DNA of 64,000 bases from Virgibacillus sp. NKC19-16. GTDB lineage: Bacteria > Bacillota > Bacilli > Bacillales > Amphibacillaceae. The DNA lies in assembly GCF_021560035.1 (NCBI RefSeq), contig NZ_CP074373.1:182001-246000 (forward strand), in the 5' to 3' direction. Made by a program: the position numbers and the translations under genes. The notes beneath the pieces are model-generated. The model was given only the letters and a program-made list of their open reading frames with translations. It was not told the DNA's origin and did no database searches. Below, one piece after another: positions 58,090 to 64,000 of this stretch; the first letter of the stretch is position 1, and each line of letters starts with the position of its first letter.

Positions 58090-58848
58090 ATGAGTATTCA
58101 TGTCATGGTCTGTGAGGATGAGGAGCTGGCAAGGGAGGAACTGACGTATTTACTGAAAGACGAACCGGATGTGATTGCCTGTCCAAGTGCAGTGACAGGA
58201 GAGCAGTTAATCGAATTATACGTGGAGCATGAACCGGAGGTGGTATTTTTAGATGTTCATATGCCGGGGATGCATGGGGTGGAGGCAGCGAAAAAGATTA
58301 CCGAGCTTGCTTACCTGGCCCCACCGCTGTTTATATTCACCACCGCTTACGAGGAATATGCGGTGACAGCCTTTGAAATCGAAGCGGTCGACTATATATT
58401 GAAGCCGTATGATGCGGAGCGCTTTCAAACAGCAATGCAGCGGGCACGCAATAAACTTGAGCAATTGAGATCCAAAAAAGAAGTAGCTGCTTACCAGCAA
58501 CAGACGACACCGACACCGGGAAAACTGCTGATTGATGATGACGAGCGGATGATGGTGGTGGCACCGGAATCGATTTATTATGCTGCCCCTTTTAAACGAA
58601 TGCTGGAAATACATACAGAGAATCAGGTGATTACAAGTAAAATGACCCTGCAGGAGTTGGAACACAAACTAAAAGGGCACTCCTTTTTCCGGACACACCG
58701 GAGCTATCTGGTGAATTTGGATCATGTGCAGGAAATTACTCCATGGTTTAATGGCACAAGCAATGTGACTTTGAAGGACAAAAACCAGACTACGATACCA
58801 GTAAGCCGCGCAGCGAGAAAGCAATTATTTAATATTTTCGGCAATTGA
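58090..58848 (+). CDS. LytTR-family response regulator
   Basis: 252 residues: a receiver domain with phospho-acceptor Asp55 (VVFLDVHMPG), a conserved Thr/Lys region (TTAYEEYAV, YILKPYD), and a C-terminal LytTR DNA-binding domain with FFRTHRSYLVNLDHV. ATG 58090 is preceded by GGGAGAAGG; the longer frame from 57994 lacks a ribosome binding site. It pairs with the LytS-like kinase, and its likely target lies immediately downstream. Confidence 0.88.
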   Translation: MSIHVMVCEDEELAREELTYLLKDEPDVIACPSAVTGEQLIELYVEHEPEVVFLDVHMPGMHGVEAAKKITELAYLAPPLFIFTTAYEEYAVTAFEIEAVDYILKPYDAERFQTAMQRARNKLEQLRSKKEVAAYQQQTTPTPGKLLIDDDERMMVVAPESIYYAAPFKRMLEIHTENQVITSKMTLQELEHKLKGHSFFRTHRSYLVNLDHVQEITPWFNGTSNVTLKDKNQTTIPVSRAARKQLFNIFGN

Positions 58849-58861
58849 TAACGGTATGGCG

Positions 58862-58891
58862 ACCATTCGTGCAAGGATTTCTACCATTGAA
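58862..58891 (+). promoter_or_regulatory. Candidate LytTR binding site (direct repeat)
   Basis: ACCATTCGT (58862-58870) and ACCATTGAA (58883-58891) are 21 bp apart start to start, the spacing of LytTR-type direct repeats. They end about 32 bp before a TATACT -10 (58924-58929), leaving them at or just upstream of a poor -35. This suggests activation of the DUF485-symporter operon. Confidence 0.5.
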
Positions 58892-58932
58892 ACGGATTTT
58901 CCCACAGCGTTTTTCTTCTTCTTTATACTTTT

Positions 58933-58946
58933 AGCAAGCGCTTTCA
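58933..58946 (+). promoter_or_regulatory. Candidate CcpA cre site
   Basis: AGCAAGCGCTTTCA fits the cre consensus TGWNANCGNTNWCA at all but two fixed positions and lies at the expected start of transcription. Repression by CcpA would keep the second symporter off during growth on sugars. Confidence 0.5.
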
Positions 58947-58962
58947 AATTGAAGGAGGGTAT

Positions 58963-58989
58963 ATGCAGCAAAATTCAATTACAGGCTGA
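58963..58989 (+). CDS. Possible eight-codon leader peptide
   Basis: GAAGGAGGGTAT precedes ATG 58963, which starts MQQNSITG followed by TGA. The ribosome binding site is as good as any in the window. It may be a leader peptide or just a chance match in the untranslated leader of the DUF485 gene. Confidence 0.3.
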   Translation: MQQNSITG

Positions 58990-59047
58990 CAATAATGTGA
59001 ATATTCAGCTTCGGCATATATTCAATGACAAAACAAGGAGGATACAC

Positions 59048-59395
59048 ATGGCTTTAGAAAAAGAATATCAGCAGCAGAAAGAGAAAGAAGTTGATTACGT
59101 AAAGGTTGCTAATAGCCCATCGTTTAAAAAATTTATGAAAGACAAGAAAAAATTTATTGTTCCATGGACGATTTTTTTCCTGATCTTTTACTTCTTGCTG
59201 CCGATTTTGACAACGTATACGACCTTTCTGAACACACCGGCGATCGGAGATATTTCCTGGGTGTGGCTGTTTGCCTTTGCCCAGTTTGTGATGACATGGG
59301 TGTTGTGTATGGTTTATGTGAAGAAGGCGAATACGTTTGACAAACAGGCGGATAAAATCATCGAAAAAATACAGAAAGGAGGTAATGATAAATGA
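59048..59395 (+). CDS. DUF485 membrane protein (YjcH-like symporter partner)
   Basis: 115 residues with two membrane segments (about 37-57 and 72-95) and charged ends. The phrase KKKFIVPWTIFFLIFYFLLP is typical of DUF485, a small protein encoded with ActP symporters. ATG 59048 follows ACAAGGAGG; the longer frame from 58856 is leader sequence. It overlaps the symporter start by four bases. Confidence 0.85.
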   Translation: MALEKEYQQQKEKEVDYVKVANSPSFKKFMKDKKKFIVPWTIFFLIFYFLLPILTTYTTFLNTPAIGDISWVWLFAFAQFVMTWVLCMVYVKKANTFDKQADKIIEKIQKGGNDK

Positions 59396-60936
59396 GCCCG
59401 ACAGTTATTATTCTCTTTCTTGCTATTGTCCTTCTGACGCTAGTGATTACCTATTTTGCTGCGAAACAGACCCAGACAGCCGGTGATTTCTATACCGCAG
59501 GCGGCGGTCTGACCGGGATGCAAAACGGGCTAGCCATTGCGGGAGATTACTTATCGGCTGCTTCCTTTTTGGGGATTGCCGGGGCAATTGCGCTTTATGG
59601 TTTTGACGGCTTCTTTTACTCGATCGGATTCCTGATTGCCTACCTGGTCGTCATGTTTCTGGTTGCCGAGCCGTTAAGGAATCTGGGTAAATACACGCTT
59701 GCAGATATGATCAATTCTCGCTTTGATGCGAGAAAGGTGAGGGGAGCAGCTGCATTTAGCACGGTGACGATCAGCACGTTTTACATGATCGCCCAGCTCG
59801 TTGGCGCAGGTGCCTTGATTCAGCTTTTATTCGGGATTGATTATTGGCTGGCCGTTCTGATTGTTGGTGTCATGATGACAGTTTATGTACTGTTTGGTGG
59901 GATGACAGCGACAAGCTGGGTGCAGATTGTGAAAGCTGTGCTTCTAATGGCTGGTATGGTTATCATGTCGTTTCTCGTTCTGCTCAGGTTCAACTTTAAT
60001 ATTGGACAAATGTTTACTGATATGAAAACGGCCACCAGTCATGGTGCGGCTTATTTGGAGCCGGGGCTGCAGTATACCGACTCGCTGGGGACGATCTCCC
60101 TGATGCTGGCACTTGTGCTTGGTACTGCTGGATTACCGCATATTCTCATGCGCTTTTTCACGGTAAGGGATGCTAAAACAGCAAGAAGCTCGGTCATTAC
60201 GGCAACATGGGTGATCGGAGCCTTTTATATATTGACCTTATTTTTAGGGTTTGGTGCAGCGGCGTTTGTCGGGGAAAGTGCGATTCTTCAGGCCAACCCG
60301 GCAGGAAATATGGCAGCACCGTTACTGGCACAAGCAATTGGCGGAGATCTCCTGTTTGCTTTCATATCAGCGGTCGCATTTGCCACGATTCTGGCTGTGG
60401 TCGCGGGCCTTGTGCTCTCAGGAGCCTCGGCATTGGCCCATGACTTTTATGGGCAAATAATCAAAAAAGGAAAAGCGTCGGAAAAAGAGCAGGTAGTTGC
60501 AGCTCGTACGGCTTCCCTGATCGTATCGGTGCTGGCCATTGTTCTCGCGCTGTTTGCCCAATATCTTAATGTGGCGTTCCTTGTTTCACTTGCCTTCTGT
60601 ATTGCGGCAAGTGCCAATTTGCCGGTAATCCTGTACACGGTTTACTGGAAACGGTTCAACACGTCAGGTGCCGTTACCGCGATGCTAAGCGGATTGATTT
60701 CAGCGTTGGTACTGGTGTCTATCAGTCCGAGTGTGTTTTCACCAGTCGAGGGAGCGGCATTATTTACCGGGGAGCCTATCTTCCCGCTGGATAATCCTGC
60801 ACTCGTTTCCGTTCCAATAGGCTTCTTGGGCGGTTATCTTGGGACGATTCTTTCTAAAGAAAAAGATCTGAGACGCTATGCGGAGGTGAAGGTGAAGGCG
60901 AATACGGGTTATAAAGCCAGTGGATCAAGTCATTAA
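59392..60936 (+). CDS. Sodium:solute symporter, acetate-permease (ActP) type
   Basis: 514 residues, paralogous to the product of 54701-56245, with the matching phrases GGLTGMQNGLAIAGDYLSAASFLG and GTAGLPHILMRFFTV. It is coupled to the DUF485 gene, the arrangement of yjcH-actP in enteric bacteria. Upstream LytTR-like and cre-like sites suggest carboxylate induction and sugar repression. Confidence 0.87.
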   Translation: MSPTVIILFLAIVLLTLVITYFAAKQTQTAGDFYTAGGGLTGMQNGLAIAGDYLSAASFLGIAGAIALYGFDGFFYSIGFLIAYLVVMFLVAEPLRNLGKYTLADMINSRFDARKVRGAAAFSTVTISTFYMIAQLVGAGALIQLLFGIDYWLAVLIVGVMMTVYVLFGGMTATSWVQIVKAVLLMAGMVIMSFLVLLRFNFNIGQMFTDMKTATSHGAAYLEPGLQYTDSLGTISLMLALVLGTAGLPHILMRFFTVRDAKTARSSVITATWVIGAFYILTLFLGFGAAAFVGESAILQANPAGNMAAPLLAQAIGGDLLFAFISAVAFATILAVVAGLVLSGASALAHDFYGQIIKKGKASEKEQVVAARTASLIVSVLAIVLALFAQYLNVAFLVSLAFCIAASANLPVILYTVYWKRFNTSGAVTAMLSGLISALVLVSISPSVFSPVEGAALFTGEPIFPLDNPALVSVPIGFLGGYLGTILSKEKDLRRYAEVKVKANTGYKASGSSH

Positions 60937-60999
60937 GGAGGAGGTGCTCTGTTCCGAGGAGACTCGAGGTTCTCCAACAACAATGGTTCCCGTAAATAC

Positions 61000-61027
61000 T
61001 TGACAGACCCCTTTCTTGTGTTAGGAT
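61000..61027 (+). promoter_or_regulatory. Promoter of the thiamin operon
   Basis: A perfect -35 TTGACA (61000-61005) and TAGGAT (61022-61027) are 16 bp apart and lie just before the TPP riboswitch. Confidence 0.7.
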
Positions 61028-61050
61028 GAGAATAATAAGTTAATAAAAAG

Positions 61051-61150
61051 TAACTACTAGAGGTGCCCAAAATGCGGGCTGAGAGGAAAGCGTGGAGCTT
61101 TCCGACTCTTACAGACCTGATCTGGTTAATACCAGCGGAGGGAAGTAGTC
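61051..61150 (+). ncRNA. TPP (THI-box) riboswitch
   Basis: GGGCTGAGAGGAAAG and ACCTGATCTGGTTAATACCAGCGGAGGGAAG are the conserved THI segments. The closing stem is ACTACT (61053-61058) with AGTAGT. It senses thiamin pyrophosphate. Confidence 0.95.
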
Positions 61151-61172
61151 GAAGAAATAAAATCGATTATTC

Positions 61173-61210
61173 GAGCCAGGTCTTATTTATAGACTTGGCT
61201 CTTTATTTTT
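61173..61210 (+). terminator. Terminator controlled by the TPP riboswitch
   Basis: GAGCCAGGTCT (61173-61183) pairs with AGACTTGGCTC (61191-61201) and is followed by TTTATTTTTT. Confidence 0.88.
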
Positions 61211-61302
61211 TAGCTGTTTCCTAAATGATTGGGTCTGCGAGACAAATAAGAACAATTAATATGAAGAGCTAATCATTTTCTTGAAAAGGGGAAACACGAT
61301 AT

Positions 61303-61782
61303 ATGAATCGAACACGAATGTTGACCATGATGGCCATTTTTGTGGCTATTGGAACAATTGGCTCTATTTGGTTTCCAGCACGTCTACTGATGGCGTATCC
61401 AGTTCAACATACCGTCAATGTTATGGCAGCTGTTATACTTGGAACAAAGCCAGCTGTAAGTGTTGCATTTATGATTGGGCTGCTCCGTGTTTTGACTGGC
61501 ACTAGTTCGGTATTGGCTTTTCCTGGGGGAATGATCGGTGCCTTCCTTTCAGGGTATCTTTATAACAAATTTCGCAAATACAGGTGGGCAGTTATTGGAG
61601 AAATCATTGGGACCGGGGTCATTTCCTCATTATTTTCCGTTCCTTTTGCTAAGCTGCTAATGGGAAGTTCAGTTGGAGCCCTTTTTTTCATGCCGTCATT
61701 TTTGGTTAGTAGTATAACAGGTTCATTAATAGGGTGGATGATTGTTGCAAGAGTTAAAAAAATAAGCAAACATCACATTTAA
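61303..61782 (+). CDS. thiW: ThiW, ECF transporter S component for a thiazole precursor
   Basis: 159 residues with about five membrane segments. The start RTRMLTMMAIFVAIGTIGS and the later QHTVNVMAAVILG and GTSSVLAFPGGMIGAFLSG fit the ThiW family. It is first in a TPP-riboswitch operon and next to thiM, so it probably imports hydroxyethylthiazole. ECF ATPases are encoded elsewhere. AAAAGGGG precedes ATG 61303. Confidence 0.88.
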   Translation: MNRTRMLTMMAIFVAIGTIGSIWFPARLLMAYPVQHTVNVMAAVILGTKPAVSVAFMIGLLRVLTGTSSVLAFPGGMIGAFLSGYLYNKFRKYRWAVIGEIIGTGVISSLFSVPFAKLLMGSSVGALFFMPSFLVSSITGSLIGWMIVARVKKISKHHI

Positions 61783-61834
61783 GAAACATTATTTTAATCG
61801 CTTCCCTCGCATGTCATGGAAAAGGATTGATAAA

Positions 61835-61925
61835 ATGACAAAAATACGATGCATTAACGATTACCGGAACGTATCTAACAGGAGGAGCAGGAATTCTCAA
61901 TTTTGGTTTAACGAGTGGTCAGTAG
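61835..61925 (+). pseudogene. Remnant of thiD (HMP kinase) 5' end
   Basis: ATG 61835 starts MTKIR; one frame over the sequence reads ALTITGTYLTGGAGILNFG, then a stop at 61923-61925. The phrase A-L-T-I-x-G-x-x-x-x-G-G-A-G-I is the N-terminal signature of ThiD, which phosphorylates hydroxymethylpyrimidine. The frameshift, the stop and the lack of any further match show that it is a decayed fragment between thiW and thiM. Confidence 0.6.
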
Positions 61926-61984
61926 GAGCAATTCTTCCCATAATTAAGTTTTCTTATTCAATTTTAAAAGAAAGGGGTCTTATC

Positions 61985-62764
61985 ATGCAATACCTGATGA
62001 AAACAAGAAAAAAATCACCGCTGATCTATAATATTATGAGCGAAGTAGGTTCCAATTTTATAGCAAATGGATTGATAGCTGTGGGCACCTCTCCTTCGAT
62101 TTCCAACATGCCAGAAGAAGCAGACGAAATGGCAAGGAAGGCGGATGCTGTTATATTAAATTTAGGAACTTTAAGCAAAGCCCGGGCAGAAGCAATGATG
62201 GTAGCAGGAAGAGCTGCAAATGAAGCGGGAGTACCGGTTTTTTTAGACCCCATAGCAATTGGTGCGACTGATTTTCGTACAACTGTGATTCATGAAATTC
62301 TGTCCGAGATTAAAATAGCTGCTATTTGTGCCAATGCCGGTGAAATTGCGGTTTTAGGCGAATCATTGGAAAAGACAACGAGTCCGGATAGTTCTCTTGA
62401 AGAAAATGATCCTTCCATTGCTGAAAAAGTGGCGCGAAAGTATGAAACGGTCGTTATTGCGACCGGCCAAACGGATATCGTCACAGATGGAAAAAGAACT
62501 TCCCTTTGTAAAAATGGACACGTCATGCTACAAAACATCACGACCAGTGGCTGCTTGCTCACCTCTGTTATCGGTGCATTTGCCGGTGTAGCTGGAGAAG
62601 ATATTTACGAAGCAAGCATTGAAGCAGTAACGGGGTATGGAATTGCAGCGGAATTAGCCATGAAAACAGCGACAGGACCAGGTTCATTTATTCCGACTTT
62701 TTTGGATCAGTTATATTTTTTGAACGAGGACACCATTGCTGCTCATCAACACCTGGAACAATAA
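61985..62764 (+). CDS. thiM: Hydroxyethylthiazole kinase ThiM
   Basis: 259 residues of the ribokinase-like thiazole kinase family. NFIANGLIAVGTSPSIS near the start, LNLGTLSKARAEAM, VFLDPIAIGAT and the active-site region TTSGCLLTSVIGAFAG with its Cys are visible. The usual T-N near residue 20 reads SE here, a possible weakening. ATG 61985 follows AAAGGGG; a longer frame from 61811 runs through the thiD remnant. Confidence 0.87.
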   Translation: MQYLMKTRKKSPLIYNIMSEVGSNFIANGLIAVGTSPSISNMPEEADEMARKADAVILNLGTLSKARAEAMMVAGRAANEAGVPVFLDPIAIGATDFRTTVIHEILSEIKIAAICANAGEIAVLGESLEKTTSPDSSLEENDPSIAEKVARKYETVVIATGQTDIVTDGKRTSLCKNGHVMLQNITTSGCLLTSVIGAFAGVAGEDIYEASIEAVTGYGIAAELAMKTATGPGSFIPTFLDQLYFLNEDTIAAHQHLEQ

Positions 62765-62793
62765 GTATACAACGATGTGAAGGAGTTGTGTAA

Positions 62794-62897
62794 ATGATGC
62801 AGGAGTCATTGCTTGATAAGAAAACTGCCTCGTATTGATCGACTTACAGAATGATTTCTGTCACCCGATGGAACAGCTGGCTAACGCAAGGACATAA
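62794..62897 (+). pseudogene. Frameshifted isochorismatase-like cysteine hydrolase fragment
   Basis: ATG 62794 (AAGGAG upstream) starts MMQESLLDKKTASY and stops. In another frame the text continues as LVLIDLQNDFCHPMEQLANA and stops at 62895-62897. Joined, KKTA-LVLIDLQNDFCHP is the classic start of isochorismatase/nicotinamidase-type hydrolases. The rest of the gene is missing. Such hydrolases occur next to Lin0512-type genes and thiamin salvage genes in relatives only by my recollection. Confidence 0.6.
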
Positions 62898-62928
62898 CAA
62901 TTATTATAGTTAATGGAGGAATTTCATT

Positions 62929-63287
62929 ATGGAAAAAATTCTTTTTATAGAAACCGGTACTGGTCTCGATGTACATGGACAAGATGTCAATGTGGCAGCG
63001 TGTCGTGCTGTAAAGGACGCTATTCATTATAATTCAATGCTCGGTATTCGCAGTATGCTGCCTGATGGCGCATAAATAATATGAAGATAAATATAAAACT
63101 AGCGATTCCTCAAGATTTGGATCAATTAGAACACGACAAAATTAAGAGTATGGTTCCATATGGCCGTGTCTCGGTTGAGGTTATAACAGGCGGTATGGCA
63201 ACGACAAGCGGCATTTTCCTTGAAGATCAGCAAGATAAAAATGATTTGATGTACATGGTGAATGCTGCAGTGGAAGTAGGATACTAA
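62929..63287 (+). pseudogene. Lin0512-family gene split by a frameshift
   Basis: The first frame, 62929-63075 (48 residues, ATGGAGGA upstream), begins MEKILFIETGTGLDVHGQ and ends RSMLPDGA. The second, 63081-63287, begins MKINIKLAIPQDLDQLEHD and ends DLMYMVNAAVEVGY. Joined, they match the roughly 115-residue Lin0512 (TIGR02058) family end to end. A one-base loss near 63069 would explain the break. The second half has no ribosome binding site of its own. A sequencing error is the other explanation. Confidence 0.7.
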
Positions 63288-63326
63288 GTAGACGTTTTTT
63301 TCATTAAATTTAAGGAGGACATAGCA

Positions 63327-64000
63327 ATGCGATTTTCGGAATCCTTGAAAACTGCAACTAAACAAAGTTGGGCGTACAGCATGAATCATCCATTTGTCCA
63401 GGGTATTATCAAAGGCGATTTACCACTGGAAACATTTAAAAATTATATTATGCAGGATATCTATTACTTGAAGCATTATGGAAAAGTCCATGCATTTGCC
63501 GCCGCACATGCGGATGATTTTAGTCAGGCTGCATTATTAGCTGGAAAAGCACAAAATACCGCTGAAGCAGAGCTTACCGTTCATAAGGAACACGCCCGAA
63601 TTCTAAATATTACCGATGACGATTTAAGTAATTTTAAGCCAACACCAACAGCCTATGCGTATACATCCCATCTGTATCGAACTGCATTGTCCGGCAGCCT
63701 GGCGCAAATCGTTGCGTCGATGCTTCCATGCTACTGGCTATATGCCGATATTGGCTTGGAAAATCGGGATGCTAAACCTGGAGTAGGAATTTACGACAAT
63801 TGGATTCAGATGTATGCAAGTAATTGGTTCCAAGAATCTACCTGTGAGATGATTGACTTGCTGGATGATCTGGTAGCTAAAGCGAGCGAGGTGGAAAAAG
63901 AAAAAATTAAAGCTCAGTTTGTGATGGCCAAAGAATATGAACTCGCCTTCTGGGAAATGGCCTATACGTTTGAAACGTGGCTTTCGGAAGAGAAACAAGC
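63327..64000 (+). CDS. tenA: Thiaminase II / aminopyrimidine aminohydrolase TenA, cut by the window edge
   Basis: At least 224 residues, open to the window end; nearly complete. The catalytic Cys is at position 135 (SMLPCYWLYADIG), the same position as in B. subtilis TenA. QDIYYLKHYGKVHAFAAAHA and the C-terminal YELAFWEMAYTFETW hold other conserved active-site residues. It salvages pyrimidines from degraded thiamin. AAGGAGGAC precedes ATG 63327. Confidence 0.93.
   Translation, partial: MRFSESLKTATKQSWAYSMNHPFVQGIIKGDLPLETFKNYIMQDIYYLKHYGKVHAFAAAHADDFSQAALLAGKAQNTAEAELTVHKEHARILNITDDDLSNFKPTPTAYAYTSHLYRTALSGSLAQIVASMLPCYWLYADIGLENRDAKPGVGIYDNWIQMYASNWFQESTCEMIDLLDDLVAKASEVEKEKIKAQFVMAKEYELAFWEMAYTFETWLSEEKQ

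Overview
The window is a chromosomal segment of a spore-forming, low-GC Gram-positive bacterium, most likely a halotolerant Bacillaceae such as Lentibacillus, Virgibacillus or Oceanobacillus. The genus is an inference. Support comes from the spore genes cwlD, gerD, kbaA, pdaB and a Spo0E-family gene, from B. subtilis-like gene order (cwlD-salA-gerD-kbaA-pdaB-rrn, and sigW-rsiW-cdaA-cdaR-glmM-glmS), and from rather acidic extracellular proteins.

Layout. 0-6.2 kb: an Eis-like acetyltransferase, a YknW/YknX-like membrane pair, YihY and a cluster of DUF948 proteins. 6.3-6.6 kb: two GC-rich palindromic repeat elements. 6.8-11.5 kb: the spore and germination block. 11.7-17.5 kb: a complete rRNA operon (two promoters, 16S, tRNA-Ile, tRNA-Ala, 23S, an internal promoter, 5S, tRNA-Asn, tRNA-Thr). 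17.4-21.8 kb: a cadC-cadA-czcO-like metal-resistance islet bounded by tRNA-Thr and a copy of its 3' half. 21.8-22.7 kb: decayed gene fragments. 22.7-24.3 kb: ywaF-like gene and fabI. 24.4-25.0 kb: five tRNA genes. 25.3-29.7 kb: a four-gene mevalonate operon. 29.8-35.9 kb: arginase, a small Spo0E-like gene, sigW-rsiW, cdaA-cdaR and glmM. 36.3-38.1 kb: an S9 peptidase.

38.2-49.4 kb: a cobamide salvage region. It has an ECF S-component (CblT candidate), a cobalamin riboswitch, BtuF, BtuC, a BtuD-CbiZ fusion, CbiB, CobD, CobU, a CobQ lacking its amidotransferase domain, CobS, a CobC-like phosphatase, a second short CobU-like protein, a PduO-type adenosyltransferase and an AIR-synthase-like protein (CblS candidate). 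Together these could import corrinoids and alpha-ribazole, trim cobinamides to cobyric acid, rebuild the lower loop and adenosylate the product, with no de novo ring synthesis visible here.

49.4-51.9 kb: glmS behind its self-cleaving ribozyme. Just beyond it lies a 25-codon remnant resembling the start of a Tn7-type tnsA, in the orientation expected at attTn7. 52-54.5 kb: an Asp-box repeat protein and an old yellow enzyme. 54.7-60.9 kb: two acetate-type sodium symporters flanking a LytS/LytTR two-component system; the second symporter is preceded by a possible LytTR repeat pair, a -10 element and a cre-like site. 61.0-64.0 kb: a TPP-riboswitch operon (thiW, thiM, tenA running off the end) in which three further genes are decayed: a thiD fragment, a frameshifted cysteine hydrolase and a frameshifted Lin0512-family gene.

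All identifications come from reading the sequence and recalling protein families; no database search was run.
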